DNA of 64,000 nucleotides from Steinernema hermaphroditum. Lineage: Eukaryota > Nematoda > Chromadorea > Rhabditida > Steinernematidae. A program made the translations under genes and the position numbers. The notes under the pieces are model-generated. The model did not search any database and was not told where the DNA came from. It worked only from the letters and a program-made list of their open reading frames with translations. Location: assembly GCA_030435675.1 (NCBI GenBank), contig CM059621.1, forward strand, positions 13,578,001 through 13,642,000, in the 5' to 3' direction. Shown one piece after another: positions 1-10,548 of this stretch (position 1 is its first letter; the number at the start of each line of letters is the position of its first letter).

Positions 1-494
1 GTCCACAGCTGCTGCCTGAAATGGTTAAATTCATCATGGAAGTCCTAATGACAGCGTAATTCAGGAAGTAAGTTGTGGTCATTACCTACTACCGTCAGCT
101 TTCTTTAGGGGGAGGCCTATTTGGGCACTACTTGAAGGAGTGAAGACTTTTCCTCGCGTGGTCTCTTCCCTATGAGAGTGCGGATCTTGAGGATGTAACC
201 AAGGCAGACGGCTAACGAATCTATCTTGTGTATATTGGTCTGTTAGGCACATAGTTTTGATAATAAATGAACTATGCTACTGTGTGTCTTATTGTTATTA
301 GCTCGGCTCCGTTTATCGTAATCTGGACTGCCGAAGTGGCCCTGGGTACGCATTTAATCCTTCTATTCAGGATGATGAAAACAAGATCATGTGTTCGATG
401 ATCAAGGTACATTGCTACCTCTTTCCTGCAGGGACTAGAACCTTCAAAGCGATAGTTTTCTTTAGTTCGCCTTAGATCCCCACAGAATAAAACC
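1..494. other. Intergenic, no gene seen
   Basis: I see no convincing coding region, RNA gene or repeat here. The stretch is downstream of the minus-strand gene that ends at 495. No AATAAA could be assigned to that gene with confidence. Confidence 0.5.
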
Positions 495-770
495 TCACAA
501 AAAACTCACAAATAAAATCCACGAAGAAAAGGCCGAACAGAGAAGCAGAAGTAGCAGCAGAAGGACAATTAGGATACGGTAGACGACGCCGAGGGAGTTC
601 ATCTCGTCGCCTTGGCTCAAGAAGTCGGCGATCCTCTTCTCGAGGTTGTCGCTGCCGACACTCCCGATGGTGTCGATGGTCGACTGGCGGAGAAAGCGCT
701 CGGAGCAGCTGAAGATGGAGCAACTGGAGGCCGAAGTGGAGGAGCGGCTCGTCGCGGGCGGCGACGACAT
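495..770 (-). CDS. Small C-terminal-anchor-like membrane protein, unknown
   Basis: This is a single-exon frame of about 91 residues that I do not recognise by family. The N-terminal half is serine-rich and polar. The middle (around residues 30-60) has alternating charged and hydrophobic positions that could form a short amphipathic helix. The C-terminal 25 residues are almost entirely hydrophobic, with a run of eight leucines, and the chain ends right after this segment. That is the layout of a tail-anchored or short type II/III membrane protein. The start at 770 was chosen because a strong acceptor-like GTTTTTCAG lies about 90 bases upstream (near 856), which could receive a spliced leader, and no other ATG intervenes in this frame. 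The upstream frame stays open, so a longer N-terminus or an upstream exon is possible. Confidence 0.45.
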   Translation of the reverse strand: MSSPPATSRSSTSASSCSIFSCSERFLRQSTIDTIGSVGSDNLEKRIADFLSQGDEMNSLGVVYRILIVLLLLLLLLCSAFSSWILFVSFL

Positions 771-1170
771 CGTGTGCTCGACTGGCGGCGGCTCAACGGC
801 CCCCCTAGGCCGATCGGCTCCCGTTTGTGCAAAACAGCGTGACCCAAATAGTCGACTGAAAAACAATTCCATCGGCGGATTATGGAGCGAGGAGCAGGAG
901 AGGGTTCGAAGTGCGGTTATAGAAATCGGGATGTTATGGCGGGGACTGTGCGATGGCGAAAACATCACATGCAACACGGAAGCGAAAAGTGTCATTTTAG
1001 GTGTTGGAAAGAGGAAATATATCAGGAGCTTCCTGAGAATTTAACGGATCAAGAAGAACAGTGAAACGTCTTTTAATGAATAGGAAAAGGCGAGAGTCAA
1101 GAACGGTTTTGTTGTTGTCACCACTGATATATCTTATTGATTGATCAAGTACACAGTCAGAATACAGCAT

Positions 1171-1415
1171 CTATTTTCCGTAGACGTAGTCCTCCTTGAT
1201 GGTGTCACCGAAGCCTCCCTTCAGACCCCTGGCGTTGATGTTCTTCTGAGCGCCTTCGTGACCAGGAAGGACGGCGTTTCCAGGGTTGATAGCGACGCGC
1301 TTCTCGGCGTACTAAACGTTTGGCGGTTTTGGTGATCAGAGCTAAGACTAACCAGTGCCGAAGCGGTGGCGACGACGATGAGAAGAAGGAGGGCGAAGTG
1401 GAGGAGACGGGCCAT
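1171..1415 (-). CDS. Small secreted peptide precursor, family A, copy 1 (two exons)
   Basis: Exons are 1353-1415 and 1171-1311, with a 41-nt GT-AG intron (1312-1352) in phase 0. The spliced product is 67 residues. Residues 1-21 (MARLLHFALLLL...) are a clear signal peptide, so the product should enter the secretory pathway. The mature part starts YAEKR, giving a dibasic KR site, and continues through a glycine-rich GLKGGFG stretch to the C-terminus EDYVYGK. The family is unknown to me. Two full paralogues lie at 4307-4551 and 10549-10793, with identical exon lengths and intron length. This copy differs at a few residues (Val after KR, His-Glu-Gly in the middle, Asp before Thr-Ile, Lys at the end), so it looks functional. 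A TATAAAA lies about 40 bases upstream (1453-1459, minus). A secreted peptide hormone or a defence peptide are both possible; this is inference. Confidence 0.75.
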
Positions 1416-1622
1416 GGTGGGAAGTGGTGTGGAGAGTGACTTGTGGCCTCTGTTTTATAAGCATTTGGACGCCTAATTTTGGACTTCCTTAAATACACTT
1501 TTGCTATTTTTAGTCGTCTCGTTCTCAAACGGCGACCATTCCTGAGCGTCTATACTGGTCATCCCCAAGTTTAGCCCGCCACGTTAAATAAAAGAGAGCC
1601 TCGAGAAGTGGCGAACTTATGG
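1416..1622. promoter_or_regulatory. Amputated copy of the A/B divergent promoter
   Basis: This segment aligns with the 213-bp divergent promoters at 4094-4306 and 10794-11006. It includes the family A TATA box, the conserved block around the sequence GTGTATTTAAGGAAGTCC (read towards gene A) and the family B-side AATAAAAG element and its hairpin-like leader. The match stops near 1620, just before where the family B ATG would be, and no family B coding sequence follows. The B gene of this module has therefore been lost or never copied. Confidence 0.65.
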
Positions 1623-1940
1623 AGTTTTCGGATATGCATCTCAATTTCATATTTTTGAAATGCATTTATTTTTGCATTGTTTATCTTCCTGAATCAAGGA
1701 GTAAACTCGAAGATGTAGATGAACTGGAGATGAACCGTTGAATGGACACAATAGAGGAGTGCAGTTGTGTTTCGTGTGATTTGTGCTTGAGAATTTTCGA
1801 TTGAATTTGCGTGGAAAATTATCCTAAAGATGCACAAATTCTGAAAAGGCGGTTTTTCTTATATATTTTCAATGCTTGTTACTTTAAAATGCATCGCACT
1901 TCCTCTAGATATATACCTGCGGATCCGGCCGAAGGACACT
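1623..1940. other. Intergenic, AT-rich
   Basis: No gene recognised. This is the probable 5' flank of the single-exon gene starting at 1941. An in-frame ATG at 1872 would lengthen that protein by 23 residues, but the added residues look unlike a conserved N-terminus. Confidence 0.4.
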
Positions 1941-2834
1941 ATGTCCACAATGGAGACCGTACCAATCGCCTTCTGCGAAAGGGTTTCAGCTCTTCTTCCT
2001 ACGGAATCCCTATACGGCCTCCACCACTGCAAGGCAAACCTCTGGAGAACCATTGCTGCCGAAGTCTTCCGGAGCCTCCAGGAATTTGATTTACACTTTT
2101 GCACCACCGAGAAACCCAAAGCGTTATCAGAAATTTACTACCGTAGTACAAAGAAAGGTTCTCTATCGGAGATCTCAAAGGTGAAGTACGCCAGGTGCTC
2201 TCTTCTTTCCGTGCGGCCTTATAACTGTTCAGATGAGGAAAGGCACCTATGTACAACGAGAGAACTTCGAGCTCTCTTCGACGTGTGCTGCATAGAGAAG
2301 ATCCATTTAAACAGTCTGTCCCACTTCAAACTCCCTTGGCCCCGCCATGTAGTCGATTTGGTAGTGTTCGGCTGTGAGTTCGACTCGAACTCCGATTTTC
2401 CGGGATGGCTAGTAGGCATCATTCAGAGCAACACCCTCAAGAGATTATGTGTGACGCGCTCCTCTTGCAAATCTACTATTCTGAGCTTAGAAGACCACAT
2501 TTTCGATGCCACTGTTAGTGGCGGCAGAATGTCCGCTTTGCAAATGTTTCGGAATCGAAACATCACTAATCTATCTATGAGGTTTCTGAAGCGGATCATG
2601 GACTTCTGGACCAGCTCTGAGCGAGGATTTCAGAGAACGCTTGCCTTTTATATGTCTCTTGACGATCCGTTTAGTCGAGAAGAAGCGCGATCTTTGCACG
2701 ATGAGTATATGAATGGTGGGAGCATACTCGTTCACCAAAACGGACTGAGTGAAATTAGCTGGAAGTTAGGGGTCGTAGCCCTGGAAGGGAGGTGTCAAGA
2801 CACAGTGGCTGTGTTTCAGTCCACTAACCGATGA
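1941..2834 (+). CDS. Single-exon F-box-like/nematode-expanded family protein
   Basis: One uninterrupted frame of 297 codons, with an ATG at 1941 (and a second Met three codons on). The first 50 residues read like an F-box-type helix pair (VPIAFCERVSALLPTESL, then a TRP-containing helix), where an F-box would sit if this is a substrate adaptor of an SCF ubiquitin ligase. The rest, about 240 residues, contains alternating hydrophobic segments typical of the large, fast-evolving, intron-poor nematode F-box-associated families. I see no catalytic motif, signal peptide or membrane segment. The family assignment is by resemblance only and could be wrong. The long open frame and absence of repeats argue that the gene is intact. 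Confidence 0.55.
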   Translation: MSTMETVPIAFCERVSALLPTESLYGLHHCKANLWRTIAAEVFRSLQEFDLHFCTTEKPKALSEIYYRSTKKGSLSEISKVKYARCSLLSVRPYNCSDEERHLCTTRELRALFDVCCIEKIHLNSLSHFKLPWPRHVVDLVVFGCEFDSNSDFPGWLVGIIQSNTLKRLCVTRSSCKSTILSLEDHIFDATVSGGRMSALQMFRNRNITNLSMRFLKRIMDFWTSSERGFQRTLAFYMSLDDPFSREEARSLHDEYMNGGSILVHQNGLSEISWKLGVVALEGRCQDTVAVFQSTNR

Positions 2835-2925
2835 TTGGTGTTCATTTATTGCTCTAATGATGATCATAAATGTTATATAGGCCCCATTTCAAGAATGTCA
2901 CGTTTACTTCATTATACATCGTATC

Positions 2926-3090
2926 GCGAAGTTCTCTGCTTCTTCATTCCACGTGCTGATAGCCTCGAGGCGACCGTCATAGGTCGACGCATCTGATCTC
3001 TCCTCTGAGCGGCGTCACTGATCACATCCTATTCCCAAAGTTCCCGAGATCTTCACTTGATCAAGTTTCGCGAAGTTCTCTGCTTCTTCA
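2926..3090. repeat. Short direct repeat pair
   Basis: A 22-23 bp sequence beginning CGCGAAGTTCTCTGCTTC occurs at about 2926-2948 and again at 3068-3090, just upstream of the next gene. Its role is unknown; it may be a duplicated promoter element. Confidence 0.5.
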
Positions 3091-3141
3091 TAGTTTACAT
3101 ATCATCCACTTGAAAGCGGCGCCAGCGTCACCGCCTTTATC

Positions 3142-3714
3142 ATGCGTGCACCTCTTCGCCTCGCTCGGCAAACATCGACTTTGATGTTGGCGTTTGTGTT
3201 CCTCCTCGTGGTGCGCCTCTCCTCTGGCCAATTCCACGACGCCGAAACGGACGAACTCGTCAAGGGATGTCCGCCCGGGACCGTTGGCTACGTGGATTTC
3301 GGATTCAGAGCGCATCTGGAGTGCGACGATGACGGGAAACAAGTCCTTTTGGGTAAGGCTACGGTAGGTAGGGCCTTTATTGTGCGTTTAAGGTTGTACA
3401 ATAAATGGAACGCTGTACGAAGCCGAGGAGGAGGTGACGATCGATTCGATTCGGAATCGAATGTGCATCCAAAGGCCCCATCACTTCATAAGAAATGAGA
3501 TTATAGGTGAGATGAAGGCAATCCTTGTGATGCACTTGAAGACATAGGTTGTGTGAGCGACGACGGCCAACTGCTGACTAGGACGGAAACGATCGTGTCA
3601 CAGGATGGCAAGGAGTTCGGATGCTACATAAGGAGGAGCAGAAGCGGAAGAATAGTAAAAGCGAAGTGGTACAAGAAGTGGAGCGAGCCTCTGAGCAGAA
3701 GATTCCGATCTTAG
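3142..3714 (+). CDS. Secreted cysteine-rich protein, possible MIG-18/Fn1-like domain
   Basis: Three exons, 3142-3352, 3393-3506 and 3548-3714, joined by 40-nt and 41-nt GT-AG introns that are both phase 1. The total is 164 codons including the stop (163 residues). Residues 1-30 form a signal peptide ending near LSSGQ. The mature chain has cysteines spaced as GCPPG...LECDDDG...GCTINGTLY...NRMCIQ...GCVSDDG...GCYIRR, with repeated GCxxxG steps. This spacing resembles the short cysteine-rich domains of secreted nematode proteins such as the MIG-18-type fibronectin-I-like domain, but I cannot confirm the family. The C-terminus is very basic. Convergent with the family B gene ending at 3816. A likely role is extracellular matrix or secreted signalling; this is inference. 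Confidence 0.7.
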
Positions 3715-3815
3715 GACGGGTTGATGATGTGATAAGCATTGATAAAACTGTATTCTGAGTACATGTGTAACATCTAGTAGGAGGACGCAGTTATTCATTG
3801 GTAACCATCATGGGA

Positions 3816-4093
3816 CTACTTCCCGTAGACGTAGTCGCGTTTATCGACCTTCTCAGGGACCTTCGGCGCTGGAACAGGACCACCGTTGACAGCTTGTTGG
3901 TTCTCATTGGGGGTGGACTCCTTCTTCGGAGGTTCAGTTGTGGAAGAAGTGGCGTTTCCCTTGTTCTGGGGGTGTTGGGCGTTGGGGGCACACTGCAACC
4001 ACCTCTTGAAGCTGCCGAGTCTGAGGGTTACGGTACCGAGTAAGCGACGGAGACGAAGAGGAGAAGGAGGACGAAGAAGACGAGTCGGGCCAT
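3816..4093 (-). CDS. Small secreted peptide precursor, family B, copy 1 (two exons)
   Basis: Exons 4037-4093 and 3816-3992, with a 44-nt phase-0 intron (3993-4036). The product is 77 residues. Residues 1-19 (MARLVFFVLLLLFVSVAYS) are a signal peptide that shares its first residues with family A. The mature part is a single-cysteine, proline/asparagine/lysine-rich linker with a possible N-glycosylation site (NAT), ending in a dibasic site followed by KRDYVYGK. If cleaved at KR and amidated at the Gly-Lys end, the product would be a DYVY-amide tetrapeptide; this is inference. Families A and B share only the signal-peptide start and the DYVYG tail. The gene shares its promoter with the family A gene at 4307. 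Confidence 0.75.
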
Positions 4094-4306
4094 GGCTGCG
4101 GAATGGTTCGCCCCTTCTCGGGGCTCTCTTTTATTCAATGTGGTTTGCTAAACTCGGGGATTGACCAGAATAGACGTCTTAGAATGTTCGTCGTTTTAGA
4201 ACGAGACGACTAAAATAGCAAAAGTGTATTTAGGGAAGTCCAAAATTAGGCCTCCAAAAGCCTATAAAACAGAGGCCACAAGTCACTCCCCACACCACTT
4301 CCCACC
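4094..4306. promoter_or_regulatory. 213-bp divergent promoter of the A/B peptide gene pair
   Basis: The stretch between the two ATGs is exactly 213 bp, the same length as at 10794-11006, and clearly homologous to it in inverted orientation. Towards gene A there is a TATAAAA at 4263-4269, 44 bases before the ATG. Towards gene B an AATAAAAGAG element and a leader with a GCCCC-GAGAA-GGGGC hairpin precede the ATG. The centre holds a CGTTTTAGAACGAGACGAC block conserved in all three copies. Confidence 0.65.
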
Positions 4307-4551
4307 ATGGCCCGTCTCCTCCACTTCGCCCTCCTTCTTCTCCTCGTCGTCGCCACCGCTTCGGCACTGGTTAGTCTTAGCTCTGATCGCCAAAAACTTC
4401 AAACGTTTAGTACGCCGAGAAGCGCGCCGCTATCAACCCTGGAAACGCCGTCCTTCCTGGTCGTGAAGGCGTTCAGAAGAACATTAACGCCAAGGGTCTG
4501 AAGGGAGGCTTCGGTGGCACCATCAAGGAGGACTACGTCTACGGAGAATAA
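4307..4551 (+). CDS. Small secreted peptide precursor, family A, copy 2 (two exons)
   Basis: Exons 4307-4369 and 4411-4551 with a 41-nt phase-0 intron; 67 residues. The signal peptide is as in the other copies, followed by YAEKR, the GLKGGFGGTIK stretch and the ending EDYVYGE. The stop codon TAA sits inside an AATAAA (GAATAAAA), so the coding end and a possible polyadenylation signal overlap. It is divergently paired with the family B gene at 3816-4093. The substitution of a terminal Lys (copy 1) by Glu here removes the Gly-Lys amidation-type end, so the C-terminus probably is not amidated in this copy. Confidence 0.78.
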
Positions 4552-4927
4552 AACCGTTTTTTTTAATTGTTCGTTTATAAAATTAAATGGTGATGAATTC
4601 TGAAGTAACTCTTCGCACTTAACGCGCATGATGAATGAGGACGGCACGCATTTATGCGCGACTCGAAGAGCAAATTTCCACAAATTCTACAGCTTTCATT
4701 TTTAATGAAGTATCCTGTCTCGTGATTGTGTACTAGGATACAAATAGCTATGAAACGTAAAAAAATGGCGGGTTTCGTGAAATATCTTGCGTGAATGCTA
4801 CAACGAAAGAGTTCAAATGACCTCATCGAGGAGGAGGTCCTATCACGATTAGGCAACTCCGCTAATGTCTATAAGTGGTTACCGTCGGTGGATTGGTTAC
4901 TGTCAGCGGACTATCGGGAATTCCTTC

Positions 4928-5032
4928 TCATCCAGTGCCATTGGTGTTGTAGCCTGGACCGTAGTTGATGCTTTTCTGAGCGCCAGGAAGGACGGCGTTT
5001 CCAGAGTTGATAGAGGCGCGCTTTTTGGCGTA
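4928..5032 (-). pseudogene. Solitary, degenerate family A second exon
   Basis: The minus strand reads YAKKRASINSGNAVLPG, then AQKSIN, aligning with exon 2 of family A, but then diverges to a short GPGYNTNGTG end with an early stop. The DYVYG tail is missing. The acceptor that precedes the exon in the intact copies (TTTAG) is replaced by CTCTGG, and no signal-peptide exon is found upstream. It is best read as a pseudogene remnant. The stretches on either side (4552-4927 and 5033-5590) contain nothing else I can support. Confidence 0.6.
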
Positions 5033-5603
5033 CCAGAGTTTCCAGAGTTTCCAAGGCTCATTCTGTGTTTTGTGAGATCCTTTTGCCTGTCTGCAGTGAG
5101 TGTCTCTGTCTGAAAGACTTGTCTCAACATCGGTCGGCGTTCCTCGCGGCTAAGAAGTTGAAGTTGTGCTGGCTAGTTGAACACAAATTTCCTACGTACA
5201 CTTAATGTATTTGTGCTTCTTTCTGAACTTTGCATCCTCAGCTTTTCTTCGTTTTTCTCATTTAAGAATCGTTTGGTGAAACTAGCTGTTCGATAAAAGG
5301 CAAATTTCATTTTAACGCGCTTTCAATTTCATTTAATTCGTGATTGCAACGGTTATGCATCTTGTGGGACCTCAGAATATGGCCCATTTATATGACAAAG
5401 GTTAACCTGTTGCGCAGCTTCGCATATCTCTAGTGTTTGTATCTGCGTAGTGTCATTTGTTGGGTGCGCGTCTTTGATTTCAGCGGAAATCGGAAACTCG
5501 GCTCGCGTTTCTATTCGACCCTATTCGTTTTGACGATGTTCGCGTCGTGTATGCCATGATACGCATCCATTGACTTATTTCATGGATTAATCCTTTACAG
5601 ACG

Positions 5604-8600
5604 ATGGCGACCATCGAGCAGATATATCAGAAAAAAAGCCAGCTCGAGCATATCCTGCTTCGACCGGACACTTACATCGGTTCCGTTGAATACACGGACA
5701 AAGCGGTAAGATGATTATATCATAGATCTTAGATAGTAATCGGTCTTTTTCAGCCTATGTGGGTGTACGATGTAGAAAAGGACGCCATCGTTCAAAGGGA
5801 GATATCCTATGTACCGGGTCTCTATAAGATTTTTGATGAAGTCCTCGTTAACGCGGCCGACAACAAGCAACGTGACTCAAAGATGAATTTGATAAAAATC
5901 ACGATCGACAAGTATGACCAGAGAGATCAGAAATGCAGTAATGTGTCGTGTTTCCAGGGCCAAGAATGAGATCTCGGTTTACAACAATGGCAAGGGAATT
6001 CCGGTTGTAATGCATAAAGAGGAGCAAGTATATGTGCCCGAGATGATCTTTGGAACGCTGCTCACGTCGTCTAATTATAACGACGATGAAAAGAAAGTAA
6101 CAGGTACGATATAAATTTGGGTTTGATAACTGAGTTGAGCATTTCCTAGGTGGTCGTAACGGCTATGGTGCGAAGCTGTGCAACATCTTTTCCACGTCTT
6201 TCACCCTTGAGACGTCGACGAAGGAATTCAAGAAAAAGTTCAAGCAGACCTGGATTAATAACATGACGAAGGACAAGGAGTGTGTGGTTGAGAAGGCAGA
6301 CTCCGATGACTACACTAAGGTCACGTTTACACCTGATTTGAAGAAATTCAAAATGAAGGAGCTCGATGACGACATCATCGCACTCATGAGCCGCCGTGCT
6401 TTTGATGTTGCCGGTTCAACCAAAGGTGTCACGGTCTTTCTCAACGGCAAGAAGATCCCTGTCCAGGGCTTCGAAAAATACATCAAATTTTACACGAAGA
6501 ACTTCGAAGACGAGGAGAAGGAGAATAGCGCGAAGGTTGTGTTCGAGAGCGCTGGAACTCGATGGGAAGTCGGCTTGACAGCGTCGGATCGCGGATTCCA
6601 GCAGGTTTCGTTCGTGAATTCAATCGCCACGACGAAGGGTGGTCGTCACGTAGACCATGTTGTCGACCTGATTGTCGCCAAGCTGATTGAAACGATTAAC
6701 AAGAAGCTCGGAAAGAAGTCATCCGGAGTCAAGCCATTCCAAGTGAAGAATCATCTGTGGGTTTTCGTCAACGCGCTCATCGAAAATCCGACTTTCGATT
6801 CGCAGACGAAGGAAACTATGACCCTGCAGGCAAAGAACTTCGGAAGCAAGTGCGTCTTGTCCGAGAAATTTTATGGAGCGGCTCTCAAATGCGGAATCGT
6901 CGACAACGTCATGTCATGGGTGCGCTTCAAAGAGCAAGAAAAGGCCGATAAGAAGAGTGGCAAGAAGACCACCAAGATCAAGGGAGTGCCGAAGCTCGAG
7001 GACGCTAACGACGCTGGAACCAAGAATGCGCATCTCTGCACGCTGATCCTGACTGAAGGAGATTCAGCCAAGTCCTTGGCTGTGTCAGGACTGGGTATTG
7101 TCGGTCGCGACAGATTTGGAGTCTTCCCACTTCGTGGTAAAATGTTAAACGTCCGCGAAGGAAGTCAGAAGCAGATCAATGAGAACGCCGAAATCAATAG
7201 TCTGCTGAAGATCGTCGGCTTGCAGTACAGAAAGAAGTATGACAGCGACGAAGATATGAAGTCCCTGCGGTACGGAAAGGTCATGATCATGGCCGATCAG
7301 GATCAGGACGGATCTCACATCAAGGGCCTGGTGATCAACTTTATTCATCACAACTGGCCGGCTCTGATTCGTCGCAATTTTGTCGAAGAATTCATCACAC
7401 CTATCGTCAAAGTGAGTTTTTTTTTCTAAAAATTTGCCTTGAATAGATTTACTTCGTTTAGGCCACGAAAGGACGACAAGAATTCTCATTTTACAGTATC
7501 CCTGAGTATACCGAATGGCGTCAGAACACTGACAACTGGCAGACCTTCCGCATCAAGTACTACAAGGGCAAGTTTTTTCGAGGATTTGAAAAGGTCACTG
7601 CTAACTCACTCATCTATAGGTTTGGGTACTTCGACATCAAAGGAAGCGAAAGAGTACTTCTCGGACATGGTACGACACCGCATCAAGTTCAACTATGGTG
7701 GACGTGATGACGACGATGCTGTCGACCTTGCCTTCAGCAAGAAAAAGATCGAAGAGCGCAAGTTGTGGCTGACCCGCTGGATGCAGGTGCGCAAGGAGCG
7801 CCGCGAGCAGGGCCAGATTGAGGATTACCTCTACGACAAAGATACACGTGCTGTGACCTTCTCCGACTTCATTAACAAAGAATTGGTTCTCTTCTCGAAT
7901 ACTGACAACGAGCGATCCATCCCTAGCTTGGTTGATGGCCTCAAGCCTGGCCAGCGCAAGGTCAGTTTTCCGCAACAAAATATATGATATTCATAGCCTT
8001 GTTCAGGTTATGTTTACATGCTTCAAGCGCGCTGACAAGAAGGAAGTCAAGGTCGCGCAGCTGGCCGGCGCTGTTGGTGAAATGTCGGCTTATCACCACG
8101 GTGAACAGTCACTCATGATGACCATTGTGAATCTGGCCCAGGACTATGTTGGCTCAAACAACATCAATTTGCTTCTTCCCATCGGACAGTTCGGTACTCG
8201 ACTTCAAGGAGGCAAAGATTCTGCCAGTCCTCGTTACATTTTCACGCAGCTTAAGTACGTTCTCCAAACTGCCAGCAATAACAGAAATTGTGAGTTTCAG
8301 CCCGGTCACTCGTGCTCTCTTCCCATCTGCCGACGACAACGTCCTTCGCTTCCTATACGAAGAAAACCAGCGCATTGAACCTGAGTGGTACTGCCCTATC
8401 ATTCCGACGGTCCTGGTCAACGGCGCCGAAGGGATCGGTACCGGATGGTCGACAAAGGTGCCCAACTTCAACCCGCGCGAGATCGTCGACAACATCAGAA
8501 GGCTGATCCGCGGAAAGGGTCTGAAGAAGATGGTTCCATGGTACAAGAACTTCACTGGCACGATTGTCAAACTGGACGAGCAACGCTTTGCATGTAGCGG

Positions 8601-10500
8601 GGAATGTGCGGTGGTCAACGACGAAACTATCGAGATCACTGAGCTTCCCATCAAGACCTGGACACAGAACTACAAGGAATCAGTGATTGAAGCGTATGCT
8701 GAGGGCAAGGAGAAGATGCCAGAAATCATCACCGACTATAAGGAGTACCACACCGATCAGACCGTCAAGTTTGTGGTGAAGATGGCTCCCGAAAAACTCC
8801 GCCAAGCTGAGAGTGAGGGTCTGCACAAGGTCTTCAAGCTGCAGAATGTGATCAACACGACTTCAATGGTTCTTTTCGATGCTGCGGGCTGCCTGAGAAA
8901 GTTTGACACACCCGAAGAGATCTGCCAGGAGTTCTTCGAGACTCGCAAGAACAAGTACATCGAACGCAAAGCTTACCTCGAGGGAATGCTGCGTGCGCAA
9001 AGCCGCCGCTTGACCAATCAAGCCCGCTTCATTGTGGCCAAGATCAAGGGCGAAATTGTCATGGAGAACAAGCGTAAAGCAGCCATCGTAGAACAGCTGG
9101 TGCGGCAGAAGTATGACCCCGATCCAGTGAAGAAATGGAAGGAGGAACAAAAAAAGAAGGAGCTGGAAATGAACGGTGAAATTGGAGCTGATAGCGATGC
9201 CGAAAACGAGCAGACAGAAGAGCAGTCGGACGAGCAGAAGAGGCTTGATACAAAGTTGTCCGACTATGACTATCTGGTCGGCATGGCCCTCATCAAGCTG
9301 TCCGAAGAAGAGAAGGATAAACTTCTGAAGGAGAGCGACGATAAGATGAAAGAGCTCCGAGACTTGGAGGCCAAGACCTGGGCTGACCTGTGGACTTTTG
9401 ATCTGGATAACTTCTTGCTAGAACTCGAGAAGCAAGAAACCAAGGAGAAGAATGACATGAATGCAGCAATCAAGACGGCCGTCAAGAAGTTCGAGAAGGC
9501 AGCTCCAAAAGGTCGTGGTGGAAAAGGTCCAGTCATTGATGACTTGATGGTGAGTTATAAAGTTTTCGACATGTAATCAGGCATCTTTCAGGAAGTGCGC
9601 CCCAATCCTAATGCTGTTCGTGTAGAGCCTTCAATTGCTGCGTTGAAAGAGAAATACGAACCCAAGGTAAAGCGCGAACGCAAACCAAAGGAGGAGGGCG
9701 CTGAAACAAAGAAGCGGGCGAAGAAGCCAAAGGATGACGATGAAAGTAAGCAAAAGGTAAGTTTTGATGTGAGAAATACGTTAGCAATGTGCTGTTTTCG
9801 CAATTGGATTCGTTCTTCTCGAAAGCAGACAAGAGCTCTGATGTCGGTTTTTTGCAACACTCTTGGTAAATGGTTTCCTTTTTAGGCTCCCAAGAAGTCG
9901 AAGAAGAAGAAGGACGAGAGCGATGAGGAGTCGGACAACGAGCTGATCCTCCTCTCTGATGACGAGTCATCGCGGGCTGCTTCTCGCACTTCGAGTCGCA
10001 AGGGAGAGAAGAAGGCAGAGAAGAGGGCGCATGCCGTCAAGAAATCGAAAGCGACCGAGAGCGACGACGAGAATGATTGCATAGTTGAGAATTCCGATGA
10101 AGACGTGAAGTCCAAGAAGGCGAAGAAGGCTCCTGCTGCGCCCAAGGCTAAACAAGCGCCTGCTCCTAAAAAGTCAAAGAAGACGGAAAGCGACGACGAG
10201 GACGAGTTCATCGCTGATGACTCTGACGAAGATATAAAGCCGAAGAAAGGCATGAAGAGAAAGGTTCGCAACTGTCGTTATCCGTCGTACCCTTATTGTT
10301 GTCCTATTTAGCCTTACAATGTCAGTGCCGATGACGAACCTTCGTCCCGTCATGCTGGACGCGCTGCCGCTCAAAAGAAGACTCTCAACTCGGAGATGTT
10401 CGCTAGCGATTCTGATGAGGAGGATTTTCAGACGAAAATCGAAAGAAAGAAGAAGTACAAGAAGGTCGTCGAAACGGAGGAATCAGATTATGAGTTCTAG
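5604..10500 (+). CDS. top-2: DNA topoisomerase II
   Basis: Eleven exons: 5604-5705, 5754-5911, 5958-6103, 6150-7411, 7462-7567, 7620-7960, 8007-8254, 8301-9549, 9592-9756, 9886-10263, 10312-10500. They total 4344 nt, or 1447 residues, and all phases close. The enzyme passes one DNA duplex through another using ATP in the nucleus. Visible landmarks: the GHKL ATPase start (IFDEVLVNAADN) and the ATP loop GRNGYGAKL; the TOPRIM motifs EGDSAKSLA and DQDQDGSHIKG; KYYKGLGTSTSKEA; and the catalytic tyrosine in ASPRYIFT at about residue 782. The C-terminal 200 residues are a Lys/Asp/Glu/Ser-rich tail with nuclear-signal-like clusters, as in animal TOP2. A CTTTACAG acceptor three bases before the ATG suggests trans-splicing. 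Intron 5 (7568-7619) uses a GC donor (GCAAGT). The 3' end is 48 bp from the convergent family A gene at 10549. Confidence 0.97.
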
Positions 10501-10548
10501 TTGTATTTTTTATGTTGATGTTGATAAACCACAATTAAAAAACAGCAT

